Counted from the first letter of the stretch, positions 1 to 6,259 are shown. The stretch is DNA of 8,066 nt from an uncultured Terriglobus sp. (GCA_937859825.1 CALMAP010000272.1:897-8962), one strand, 5' to 3'. The notes: generated by a model from the letters alone, not told the origin. Program-made: numbers and translations.

Positions 1-40
1 CAGTCCCCTTCAAGCGTACGCTGGCCGCGCACAATAAGCC

Positions 41-709
41 TTACTGTCCTTTGTAGTCGACAAACAGATCGGGATAGGTCGCCTTCAATGCAGAAATCTT
101 GGGCCGGTCGCAAACCTGGATGTAGGGGTTGTTGGGATGATGCAGAGCGTAATCCTGGTGATATGCCTCGGCCTTGTAGAAGCCCTTCAACGGCGTAATC
201 TCCGTCACGATAGGCTTCGCAAACAGGTGCGCGGTGTTCAACTGTGCGATGTAGGCCGTGGCGATGGCCTTCTGCTGGGGCGTCTTGAAGAAGATCGCCG
301 AACGATAGCTTGTACCCTCGTCCGGGCCCTGCCGGTTTAACTGGGTGGGATCGTGCGCGACCGAAAAAAAGATGCGCAGCAGGCCGCCGTAGGTGATCAC
401 AGATGGGTCATAGGTGACCTCGACGGACTCGGCATGGCCGGTCGTCTCCGTGGTGACCTGGTCGTAAGTGGCGGTCTCCGCAGAGCCGCCCGCATAACCG
501 GCCGCCGTGCTCTTCACCCCTTTTACGCGCTCGAATACCGACTGCGTTCCCCAGAAACATCCGCCGGCAAAGACCGCCGTCTGCAACGGTCCCGCAGCCA
601 GTTTTGTGTCCTGTCTGGCAACCGGAAACGGCTTCACGGCAGCGTGGCAACCAGCGGCAGGACCCAGCAATAGCAGGGAGAAAAGGGCGTGCGAGAAGAA
701 CCGGCGCAT
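41..709 (-). CDS. msrA: Exported peptide-methionine (S)-S-oxide reductase MsrA
   Basis: MsrA reduces the S epimer of methionine sulfoxide, free or in proteins, using an active-site cysteine that is recycled by thioredoxin-like donors. The family signature GGCFWG is present with catalytic Cys51, followed by the conserved GYAGG, HAESVEV and NRQGPDEGTSYRS segments and a C-terminal YHQDY. A second cysteine, Cys200 near the C-terminus (IQVCDRPK), could act as resolving cysteine. I place the start at the ATG at 709 (222 aa), not at 874, because AGGAG (722-718) lies 8 bases upstream and the protein then opens with a typical export signal (MRRFFSHALFSLLLLGPAAG). Cys21 after AAG gives a weak lipobox-like site, so it may be a lipoprotein; plain signal peptidase I cleavage is also possible. 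The longer frame to 874 runs through an intergenic repeat and is unlikely to be translated. It lies 124 bases downstream of the serine hydrolase gene on the same strand. Family assignment is very secure; envelope location is inferred. Confidence 0.95.
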   Translation of the reverse strand: MRRFFSHALFSLLLLGPAAGCHAAVKPFPVARQDTKLAAGPLQTAVFAGGCFWGTQSVFERVKGVKSTAAGYAGGSAETATYDQVTTETTGHAESVEVTYDPSVITYGGLLRIFFSVAHDPTQLNRQGPDEGTSYRSAIFFKTPQQKAIATAYIAQLNTAHLFAKPIVTEITPLKGFYKAEAYHQDYALHHPNNPYIQVCDRPKISALKATYPDLFVDYKGQ

Positions 710-717
710 GAAGAACA

Positions 718-722
718 CTCCT
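718..722 (-). promoter_or_regulatory. Ribosome binding site that sets the msrA start
   Basis: AGGAG on the minus strand, 8 bases before the ATG at 709. No comparable site precedes the ATG at 874, and the residues between them are low-complexity sequence read from a repeat, so this site decides the start. Confidence 0.75.
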
Positions 723-752
723 GACTCTTTGGACTCAGGAAACCCTGCTTTT

Positions 753-822
753 GTCGTATCGTCCTCACCGGGGTGATCTCCGCGAGAAGCAGATCCCTTC
801 GCGACGCTACCGGATGACAAAC
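753..822. repeat. Inverted-repeat intergenic element, copy 1 (degenerate left arm)
   Basis: The right arm (786-822) starts GAAGCAGATCCC and ends CCGGATGACAAAC. It matches the right arms at 6223-6259 and 7467-7504 over about 37 bases. The left arm (about 753-779, GTCGTATC ... GGTGATCT) is a poorer inverted match. The element fills most of the 124-base gap between the serine hydrolase gene and msrA and would be transcribed if the two are co-transcribed, possibly folding as a stem-loop. Inside the left part is a short palindrome, TCACCGGGGTGA (765-776). Confidence 0.7.
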
Positions 823-833
823 TGGCGATGCCT

Positions 834-2363
834 CTACTCGGCCGGCCCAACCAGGAGCTGCTCCAGCTTGCCATCGTTCAGTGTGTACGTGGTGAGCGAG
901 GCGTTGCCCTTCTCAAACCGAAGCGTGTAGGACCGGAAGGTCATGCCGCCGCGCAGGGATTCGCTGTTCTTCACGATCGCCTGCACCGGCCCAAGCGGCG
1001 CAAGGCTGGCGTAGAAGTCCTCAATGGTGCCCGGCGTGAAGTAGAACTGCGCATCTTCTGTAAAGAGAGACTTGTCGAACTTGCCTGTCTGAAAATCGGC
1101 GACGATCGCCTTCACCTGCTGCGTGGCAGCATCGCCCGATGCGGTACTGGCGGGAACATTGGTCTGCTCCGGCGGCGCGCCGGACGCCTGTGAAGACGTT
1201 TTGGGCACGACCGAGGCTGGCAGCACGATGGACCGCAGTGCCGTCGTGATCGCTCCCGCGGCAGAGCTTGCCTCCTGGTTGGTCAGCGCCGCCCAGGCGA
1301 CATCATCGTCGAGCGAGATGACATTGTTCGCCACGTACCCGCCAACCTCGCCCGAGTGGTAGATAAACTTCTTGCCGCTGGGCAGTACGCGGACAAACAC
1401 GCCCAGACCATAATGCGATCCGGAACCGTCCTTCAGCTTGTACTCCGTTTCCATGACGGCATAGCTCTCCGGCTTGAGCAGGGTGCGGTGCACGATACTC
1501 TCGTCCCACTGCAGCAGCGTGCTTACCGGCATGGCAAGCTCACCATCGCCGTAGTACCAGCCGGGCGCCTCAAGCGCCGCCGGGCGCAGCGGCCCAAGCG
1601 CGTGCTGCTCGTAGCCGCTCACATCAAGCTGGGCACGATCGACGTCCAGGTCGAGCACGCCTTCCAGCTTCAGCGGCGTGATGATGTTCTGCCAGAGAAA
1701 GTCGTGAAAGGGTGTGCCGCTCGCCTTTTCCACGATCAGCGCGGCCAGCACGAAATTGGTGTTGCTGTACTGCCACTTGGTCCCGGGGTCGAAGTCGAGC
1801 GGCTTACCTGCCCACTCCGTCACGATATCGATCGGCTTCGCCTGCTTGGTCCATGCGGGAATGGTGTAATCCTGCGGCGCATAGTCGGAGTAGCCGGAGG
1901 TATGCGTGAGCAGGTTGCGCACCGTGACCTCACTAGCGCGGGTGAAGTTTGGAAACCACTTCGCGACCGGGTCATCCAGCTTGAGTTTTCCCTGCTCCTG
2001 CAGCAGCAGAACGCACGCGGCGGTGAACTGCTTGGAGATGGAGCCGACCGGGTAGGCCATGGAGGCTTTCGCCTTGACTGGCTTTGACGTGGAGACCGCC
2101 ATCGTCATGTCCGCGCCGCTGCCACTCGGCACGCCCACGTTGCGCGCAAGCTTCGCATTGCCGAATGCTTCGGTATAGACGACCCTGCCGCCGCGCGCGA
2201 TACCCACCGACGCGCTGGGTACCTTGGTCGTTTCGATCACGTGCTGCACCGCGGCCTCTACCTTCACGCGGTCGTCCTGCGAGAGGCGTTGCGCGGGAGC
2301 GATGGCTGTAAAGGTCAGGGTTGCGGCAAGGGCAAGTGCGTTTGCGGCAAGGCGAATGCGCAT
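834..2363 (-). CDS. Exported serine hydrolase, beta-lactamase class C / penicillin-binding-protein-like family
   Basis: A 509-aa protein of the PF00144 (AmpC, DD-peptidase, esterase) superfamily. Residues 1-25 form a signal peptide ending APAQ, so it acts in the periplasm or outside the cell. The catalytic set is complete: SxxK as S108-I-S-K111 in VGSISKQFT, YxN as Y199-S-N201 in QYSNTNF, and HSG at 336-338 in the KTG position. LLTHTSGYSDY (about 151-161) is also typical. Two parts are unusual. A stretch of roughly 25 residues rich in S, T, K and G (about 76-103) is inserted before SxxK. After the hydrolase domain (about 30-385) comes a Ser/Pro/Thr-rich linker (385-415) and a 90-residue C-terminal domain that I do not recognise but that resembles small NTF2/DUF3887-like folds. 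The start at 2363 has GAGGA 9 bases upstream. Substrate (peptidoglycan peptide, beta-lactam or ester) cannot be told from sequence; most relatives are annotated only as serine hydrolase. Confidence 0.92.
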   Translation of the reverse strand: MRIRLAANALALAATLTFTAIAPAQRLSQDDRVKVEAAVQHVIETTKVPSASVGIARGGRVVYTEAFGNAKLARNVGVPSGSGADMTMAVSTSKPVKAKASMAYPVGSISKQFTAACVLLLQEQGKLKLDDPVAKWFPNFTRASEVTVRNLLTHTSGYSDYAPQDYTIPAWTKQAKPIDIVTEWAGKPLDFDPGTKWQYSNTNFVLAALIVEKASGTPFHDFLWQNIITPLKLEGVLDLDVDRAQLDVSGYEQHALGPLRPAALEAPGWYYGDGELAMPVSTLLQWDESIVHRTLLKPESYAVMETEYKLKDGSGSHYGLGVFVRVLPSGKKFIYHSGEVGGYVANNVISLDDDVAWAALTNQEASSAAGAITTALRSIVLPASVVPKTSSQASGAPPEQTNVPASTASGDAATQQVKAIVADFQTGKFDKSLFTEDAQFYFTPGTIEDFYASLAPLGPVQAIVKNSESLRGGMTFRSYTLRFEKGNASLTTYTLNDGKLEQLLVGPAE

Positions 2364-2445
2364 GGATGGATGTCCTCGTGTCTGTACAGCTTAAAGCCGC
2401 CGTGCACATTTCAGCGCGCCTCCGAAACATGGAACAATCAAAGCG
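2364..2445. promoter_or_regulatory. Divergent intergenic region with presumed promoters for both flanking genes
   Basis: This 82-base spacer lies between two divergently transcribed genes and so should hold both of their promoters. I see no convincing -35/-10 pair on either strand; the best scrap is TTGATT near the right edge read on the minus strand. An ATGGAACA octamer occurs at 2429 and again at the real start at 2446, a small local duplication. Confidence 0.35.
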
Positions 2446-3690
2446 ATGGAACAGACCTTCGACATCATCGTGGTAGGCGGCGGCCCCGCCGGTGCCACCG
2501 CGGCCTACAAGCTGGGGCAGAACGGCGTCCGCGTACTCCTGCTGGACAAGGCCACTTCTTTTCCGCGCGAAAAGCCCTGCGGCGGCGGCCTGAGCGCGCG
2601 GCTGCTCGACCGCTTTCCATATGTCCGTGAGTTCCTGGCGAACGGTGAGGTGCCGGTCAATCCGGTCTCGCGCGTTCATCTCGAATCGCCGGACGGCACA
2701 CGCGTGACCTACCAGCAGGGCGAGCCGATCCTGTACCTCATCCGCCGCTGGGAGTTCGACGCCGCGCTCTTCCGCCGCGCGGAGTCGGTCTGCACCGTTC
2801 GCACCGGCGTGACCGTGCGCAAATGCACTGTGCTACCGGGCCACGTGGAGCTGGAGAGTACCGATGGCGAGATCTTCACCGCGCCCATGATCATCGGCGC
2901 GGACTCGGCGAACTCTGTCATTGCGCGGCACACCGGACTGCGCAGCGAGGCGGCACACAAGGAATACGCCGTCGACATGATGGAGGAGACCTCATACGAC
3001 CGGCTGCAGGTCGCCGACCGAGAAGCCATCTACCTCTTCTTGACGCTTACGCAGACCTTCGGCTACGGCTACATCTTCCCCAAGACCGACCGCCTCAATC
3101 TCGGCTTCGGCTGCAAGCTGGACTGGTACCTGACCGCGCTGCGCGGCAAGGGCAAGGAGCACCACGCCGAGTGGGTGGAGACGCTGAAGCAAAAGGGCGA
3201 CGTGACCGGCAAAACCGACCGCTCCTGCTACAAGGCCTTCCCCATCCCGGTAAGCGGGCCGCTCGAACGCACCTACACCGACCGCGTCCTGCTTGCCGGG
3301 GATGCCGGCGGCTTTGTGAATGCCTTCACCGCGGAGGGTATCTACTACGCCATGACTTCCGGCTCCATCGCCGCCGACATCGCCCTTCGCTCTATCCGCA
3401 GCGGACGCTACGACAAGCGCCAGCTTGCCGCGTACCAGAGCGCATGGCAGCGCGAGACCGGCGCCGACCTGGCGCACTCCGTCGAGATTCAGCATCGGCT
3501 TTTCAACGGCTCAGGCCGCATGGATTCGCTGGTGCGCAACGCCGCGAATGACCCCGAACTGCTGCGGCTCATCATCGGCTACAGCATGGGAGCGGCGCGG
3601 TACGAAGAGCTGCGCGCCCACATGGTGCGCTCTACCGTGCCGGCGTGGGTGTGGGGCAAAGTGAAGTCCGCCGTCGGCTTGGGACGCTGA
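2446..3690 (+). CDS. Geranylgeranyl reductase family FAD-dependent oxidoreductase
   Basis: A 414-aa flavoprotein. The N-terminal Rossmann motif for FAD is VVGGGPAGATAA (G11, G13, G16) with an acidic residue, D34, ending the second strand. It is followed by SFPREKPCGGGLS (Cys45), the hallmark of the geranylgeranyl reductase branch rather than of flavin monooxygenases or halogenases. The second FAD motif is VLLAGDAGGF (D286), with FTAEGIYYAMTSG after it. Known members reduce isoprenoid double bonds: in chlorophyll phytyl chains, archaeal lipids, and menaquinone side chains in some actinobacteria. No photosynthesis or lipid gene lies nearby, so a quinone or polyprenyl lipid substrate is only an inference. 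There is no signal peptide; the enzyme is probably cytosolic or loosely membrane-attached. The start is supported by the FAD motif lying right at the N-terminus, but the ribosome binding site is weak. It appears to be transcribed alone, with 76 bases before the next promoter. Confidence 0.9.
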   Translation: MEQTFDIIVVGGGPAGATAAYKLGQNGVRVLLLDKATSFPREKPCGGGLSARLLDRFPYVREFLANGEVPVNPVSRVHLESPDGTRVTYQQGEPILYLIRRWEFDAALFRRAESVCTVRTGVTVRKCTVLPGHVELESTDGEIFTAPMIIGADSANSVIARHTGLRSEAAHKEYAVDMMEETSYDRLQVADREAIYLFLTLTQTFGYGYIFPKTDRLNLGFGCKLDWYLTALRGKGKEHHAEWVETLKQKGDVTGKTDRSCYKAFPIPVSGPLERTYTDRVLLAGDAGGFVNAFTAEGIYYAMTSGSIAADIALRSIRSGRYDKRQLAAYQSAWQRETGADLAHSVEIQHRLFNGSGRMDSLVRNAANDPELLRLIIGYSMGAARYEELRAHMVRSTVPAWVWGKVKSAVGLGR

Positions 3691-3766
3691 TTTCGCAGGC
3701 GGAATTTTCAAGAAACCGGCCTGAACTTTCTCAACTTCTGCAGCAAACCAACATGGAAGATTTGTC

Positions 3767-3794
3767 TTGACGCGGCGTTCTGTCGTGCTAGCAT
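3767..3794 (+). promoter_or_regulatory. Sigma-70-type promoter with extended -10
   Basis: TTGACG (3767-3772) is separated by 16 bases from TAGCAT (3789-3794), and TGC directly before the -10 makes an extended -10 element. Transcription should begin near 3801. The leader would then be only about 18 bases, with AGGA at 3806-3809 and a GTG start at 3819. This fit between promoter, ribosome binding site and start codon is the main reason to trust it. It should drive at least the two membrane-protein genes and perhaps the DNase II-like gene. Confidence 0.65.
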
Positions 3795-3805
3795 GCGTTG
3801 CATTC

Positions 3806-3809
3806 AGGA
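3806..3809 (+). promoter_or_regulatory. Ribosome binding site that sets the GTG start
   Basis: AGGA lies 9 bases before the GTG at 3819. A TTG at 3798 in the same frame would lie at or before the predicted transcription start (about 3801), so it cannot be used from that promoter. Confidence 0.6.
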
Positions 3810-3818
3810 ACAACGTCC

Positions 3819-4160
3819 GTGACGCTCGCGAAGGTCCTCGCCTGGGAAGGCAACGCGTTTCTTATTCTGCTGGGCTCCATGCTGGTCTATCGCCTGCTGA
3901 CCCGGCAGATACGGCTTGATGGCCTTTTGGCCCGCACCGGCGGACAGGACGGCGAGGTGAGTCCTGAACGCGTCCAGTTACTTCTGGCGACGATTGCCAT
4001 GTGCATGCGTTATGTCATGCAGGTGGCCCATGGCAGCACCGGCGCCATGCCGGATGTGGACCATAACTGGCTTTACCTTTATGGCGGCAGCAGTGGCCTG
4101 TATGCGGCGGTGAAAACGGCACTAAGTTTGAGAGGTCCCGAAAGGAACAGCGGAGCATGA
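3819..4160 (+). CDS. Small three-helix membrane protein of unknown function (first of a related pair)
   Basis: I do not recognise a named family. From the GTG at 3819 it has 113 residues, starting MTLAKVLAWEGNAF. Three hydrophobic segments are visible: about 13-29 (FLILLGSMLVYRLL), about 53-70 (VQLLLATIAMCMRYVM) and about 85-100 (WLYLYGGSSGLYAAVK). The short loop after helix 1 has RQIRLDGLL, followed by SPERVQ entering helix 2. The same order, RIRLDSML then SRFQ, is found in the next gene, so the two proteins look like diverged paralogues. The stop codon overlaps the next start (ATGA at 4157-4160), pointing to translational coupling and joint function, perhaps as a hetero-oligomer. A longer version from TTG at 3798 is possible but conflicts with the promoter. 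It is surely a real gene; its function is unknown. Confidence 0.8.
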   Translation: MTLAKVLAWEGNAFLILLGSMLVYRLLTRQIRLDGLLARTGGQDGEVSPERVQLLLATIAMCMRYVMQVAHGSTGAMPDVDHNWLYLYGGSSGLYAAVKTALSLRGPERNSGA

Positions 4161-4633
4161 GTGAACATATCTTCAACTGGACGATGGCGCTGCTGGGCGT
4201 AATGGTGTGCGTGTTTCTCGGCGCTCTCGCGCTGATCGTGCTCTGGCTTATCTGGACAGACAGAATCAGGCTCGACTCCATGCTGCAGGAGCCGAATGGA
4301 AACGCGAGCATGTCGCGCTTTCAACTGTTCGTGTTCACCATGGTGATCGCGTTCAGCTTTTTCTATCTGGTTGCGGAATCGTCGAACCGGCAGGACGGCA
4401 AATTTCCTCAGGTGCCGGACGGGGTACTCGTACTGCTCGGCATCAGCGCAAGCACCTATGCGGTGGGCAAAGGCATTTCGTTCAGCCGCGACGAAGGCGT
4501 GAAGACGCCGGAGCAACTTGATAAAGACCGGAACGTTCGCCGTGAAAAAGTGCAGGCGGACAAAGAGGCCACCATCAACAAGGCACCACCAGAGGTAGAA
4601 GTGGCTAGCAGCGACGTGAGCATACACACCTAG
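4157..4633 (+). CDS. Three-helix membrane protein with charged C-terminal tail (second of a related pair)
   Basis: A 158-aa protein of unknown function. Hydrophobic segments lie at about 9-32 (LGVMVCVFLGALALIVLWLI), 54-72 (FQLFVFTMVIAFSFFYLV) and 88-104 (VLVLLGISASTYAVGKGI). Between helices 1 and 2 is RIRLDSMLQEPNGNASMSRFQ. I have an impression of similar SRFQ-x-F-x-T plus LLGISxxTYxxxK membrane proteins being widespread in bacteria without known function, which cannot be confirmed here. After helix 3, residues 105-158 form a hydrophilic, highly charged tail (many K, E, D, R; likely helical at 115-140), which the upstream partner lacks. The ATG overlaps the stop of that partner; AAAGGA (4141-4146) lies 10 bases upstream and CGGAG just before it. 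Positive-inside reasoning would put the charged tail in the cytoplasm, but this is uncertain. Confidence 0.85.
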   Translation: MSEHIFNWTMALLGVMVCVFLGALALIVLWLIWTDRIRLDSMLQEPNGNASMSRFQLFVFTMVIAFSFFYLVAESSNRQDGKFPQVPDGVLVLLGISASTYAVGKGISFSRDEGVKTPEQLDKDRNVRREKVQADKEATINKAPPEVEVASSDVSIHT

Positions 4634-4707
4634 CGCTCTGCTGCTTCGTCCCACGACACGCGGTGAGCCAACTTACCGCATGTACTTATTCGATTTCACC
4701 GACGCGC

Positions 4708-4713
4708 AGGGAG
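4708..4713 (+). promoter_or_regulatory. Ribosome binding site of the DNase II-like gene
   Basis: AGGGAG lies 7 bases before the ATG at 4721, a strong site fixing this start. The remaining gap from 4634 shows no clear terminator or promoter, so transcription may run through from the membrane-protein pair. Confidence 0.6.
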
Positions 4714-4720
4714 CGAGCTG

Positions 4721-5830
4721 ATGCCAGCCAGGCTTTCCGCAACACCGACGCCACCGTCAGGAAAAAAGAACACCGGAACGCTCGGCAAGCTCGCGCCGGC
4801 CATTCCGCTTGGCATCGCTCTGCTGTACAAAGGCCTGTCGTCCACGCCGCCCAACGTTCCTCCATATGAGCCGCCTGCTGCAAGACGACCAGCACCTTCA
4901 CCGCAGGCTGGCAGCGCCGCGGCGGCTTTCGCCACCGGTGTGCCTTACCCATTGCTCTCAAAGGGGCATCCGGTGGACTGGTGGTTCAGTTACAAAATGA
5001 ACAGTGTTGCGTTCCCCAAATGCACCACCGGGGACAACCGTAAATGCTACTTTGGTGGCGAGGTCGCGCCGTACAAGCTCTTGGGTCTGCAATACGTCGT
5101 CGCCAGCAGTGAGGCTCCGGCCTTGCAGACCGGCTCGGCAGACTGCATCGGCAACGGCACCGACGATCCGGTGGGCGCCACCTTCGACGAGATCTTCAAC
5201 GGCAATCTGGCCTTCGTTCTGTGGAACGACCAACCCTACGAGAAGCTGGATCTGCCCGGCTGCGACACCACCGACTGCGGCACGTGGGGGCACTCCAAGG
5301 GCATTGTGGCGTGGAACGACAATGGCGATGGGCTGGTCATGCAGGTGTCTACCCCAGGCTGGCCCGGCACGGGAACACCCGCCGCACCGAAGGACGCCGG
5401 CAACACGCTCGGCTGCATCATCAAGCCGGACAATATCATCGCCGGGCAGCACTTCTTCGCACTCCACCTGAACCATGACGATCTTCTGCAGGTGCTTGCG
5501 GGCATGAAGCGCGCCAGCGTCGCCACTATTGTGGACGCGACGCATCCGAAGCTCTCCCGCATGAGCGGCCCAGAAGACCTGCAGGCGGCCGCGCGTCTGC
5601 TCGGCACCAAGGACAGAGACAGCAACACCGCCACAAGCACGCTGCTGTCTTCAAAGGTGAGGCTGATCGCCAAGCCGAACGCATTGCAGGTTCCACCGTG
5701 GCAAATGGTCTCGTCGCTACTGGGCGGGGTCGACCTGATGGCAGCCACCTGGTGGACTCGGCCAACCATCGCCTCAACCACCCGTGGCGCAACGCCCGAG
5801 TGCTGGAGTACCTCGCTCACCACCGGGTGA
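4721..5830 (+). CDS. DNase II-like nuclease, N-terminal part (first HxK motif); stops early at a frameshift
   Basis: This frame gives 369 residues of a DNase II-family protein. DNase II enzymes cut double-stranded DNA without metal ions, typically at acidic pH, leaving 3'-phosphates. They are best known from animal lysosomes, with scattered bacterial homologues. Visible family features are HPVDWWFSYKMN (83-94), which matches the PVDWW-YK start of the fold, and the first catalytic motif GHSKGIVAWN with H191 and K193, followed by GLVMQVSTPGWPG. Residues 1-75 are an extension: basic at 15-23, weakly hydrophobic at 24-37 and Pro/Ala-rich at 43-70. It may be a membrane anchor or poor signal peptide, but not a classic one. 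Cysteines at 101, 109, 142, 181, 186, 232 and 361 suggest disulfides and an exported protein. The frame ends at TGA (5828-5830), before the second HxK motif that the family needs; that half continues in the next frame. Joined with one base skipped, the protein would be 469 aa. Confidence 0.85.
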   Translation: MPARLSATPTPPSGKKNTGTLGKLAPAIPLGIALLYKGLSSTPPNVPPYEPPAARRPAPSPQAGSAAAAFATGVPYPLLSKGHPVDWWFSYKMNSVAFPKCTTGDNRKCYFGGEVAPYKLLGLQYVVASSEAPALQTGSADCIGNGTDDPVGATFDEIFNGNLAFVLWNDQPYEKLDLPGCDTTDCGTWGHSKGIVAWNDNGDGLVMQVSTPGWPGTGTPAAPKDAGNTLGCIIKPDNIIAGQHFFALHLNHDDLLQVLAGMKRASVATIVDATHPKLSRMSGPEDLQAAARLLGTKDRDSNTATSTLLSSKVRLIAKPNALQVPPWQMVSSLLGGVDLMAATWWTRPTIASTTRGATPECWSTSLTTG

Positions 5831-6131
5831 GATAGATATTGTCAAATCGGGCACGTGGCAGAACGTGAAGTTTTCCCTTGAAGCCCTGCCCGCACCCAAC
5901 AGCGGCGACGGCAATCATGGCAAATTCGGCGTCACCACTTCGGGCACGCACCCTTACGCGATCTTCGGCGACATGAACCAGCAGGGTTACCTGACCAACG
6001 CGGGCGTAGGCTGCTCCGGCAGCCAGAACGGACGAGGCGGCATGTTCTTCGTACTCGAAAGCCCGGAGCTGGCAACGAGCCTGACCGAATTCATGAAAGA
6101 AACGGAACCGCTGCCGGGCACTGGTCCTTAG
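5784..6131 (+). CDS. DNase II-like nuclease, C-terminal part (second HxK motif), out of frame with the N-terminal part
   Basis: From about 5829 this frame carries the missing half of the DNase II domain: GEIDIVKSGTW, the second catalytic motif GNHGKFGVTTSG (H399 and K401 in joined numbering), HPYAIFGDMNQQG and QNGRGGMFFV. The last two match the family's C-terminal GDxN and RGGG signatures. It ends naturally at TAG 6129-6131. A GTG at 5784 is formally available as a start but has no good ribosome binding site, and the residues 5784-5825 look like the wrong frame of the upstream gene. I regard 5829-6131 as the true continuation rather than a separate gene. The coding sequence shows no further stops or gaps, so any break is recent, recoded or artefactual. 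One cysteine here (C431) brings the joined total to eight. Confidence 0.75.
   Translation: MAQRPSAGVPRSPPGEIDIVKSGTWQNVKFSLEALPAPNSGDGNHGKFGVTTSGTHPYAIFGDMNQQGYLTNAGVGCSGSQNGRGGMFFVLESPELATSLTEFMKETEPLPGTGP
5822..5831 (+). other. Frameshift site within the DNase II-like gene
   Basis: The sequence ACC GGG TGA G (5822-5831) is where the two frames meet. Reading GG instead of GGG turns the stop into GGT GAG, giving ...TTG-EIDIVK without loss of any residue. This is a +1 shift at a glycine codon directly before a UGA stop. It could be a one-base insertion in the cell's DNA, a sequencing error in a short G run, or a recoding site resembling the arrangement in prfB (sense codon, UGA, +1 slip). No strong Shine-Dalgarno-like stimulator is seen just upstream, which speaks against a prfB-style mechanism. 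Confidence 0.75.
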
Positions 6132-6163
6132 TGCTCGGCAGCAGATGTTTTCTGCTTCACATT

Positions 6164-6259
6164 GCCATCCCGTAACGTAGTGAAGGATCTGCTTTCCTTG
6201 AATCGCTGAGTGCGTGCGAGCAGAAGCAGACCCCTCCGCTACGCTGCGGGATGACAAAC
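6164..6259. repeat. Inverted-repeat intergenic element, copy 2
   Basis: The left arm (6164-6197, CATCCCGTAACG ... GGATCTGCTTTCC) and right arm (6223-6259, GAAGCAGACCCC ... GCGGGATGACAAAC) are imperfect inverse complements with a 25-base loop. The element lies between the convergent ends of the DNase II-like gene and the GH43 gene, where a folded transcript could end or protect both messages. No other gene or terminator is visible in 6132-6264. Confidence 0.85.

Noticed and set aside
710..874. N-terminal extension of msrA by 55 residues from the ATG at 874
   Set aside because: It reads through an intergenic repeat, overlaps the end of the serine hydrolase gene, and is made unnecessary by a good ribosome binding site and signal peptide at 709.
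1356..2087. Long plus-strand open frame (243 codons) inside the serine hydrolase gene
   Set aside because: It lies antisense to a gene with a complete catalytic motif set; no recognisable domain; such frames are common in GC-rich DNA.
2429..2476. Short overlapping frame (15 codons) starting at the upstream ATGGAACA copy
   Set aside because: No ribosome binding site, very short, and explained by a small sequence duplication; regulatory upstream frame not supported.
2823..3551. 242-codon frame within the oxidoreductase gene
   Set aside because: Arg/Ala/His-rich translation typical of a shifted frame in GC-rich DNA; the overlapping FAD protein is certain.
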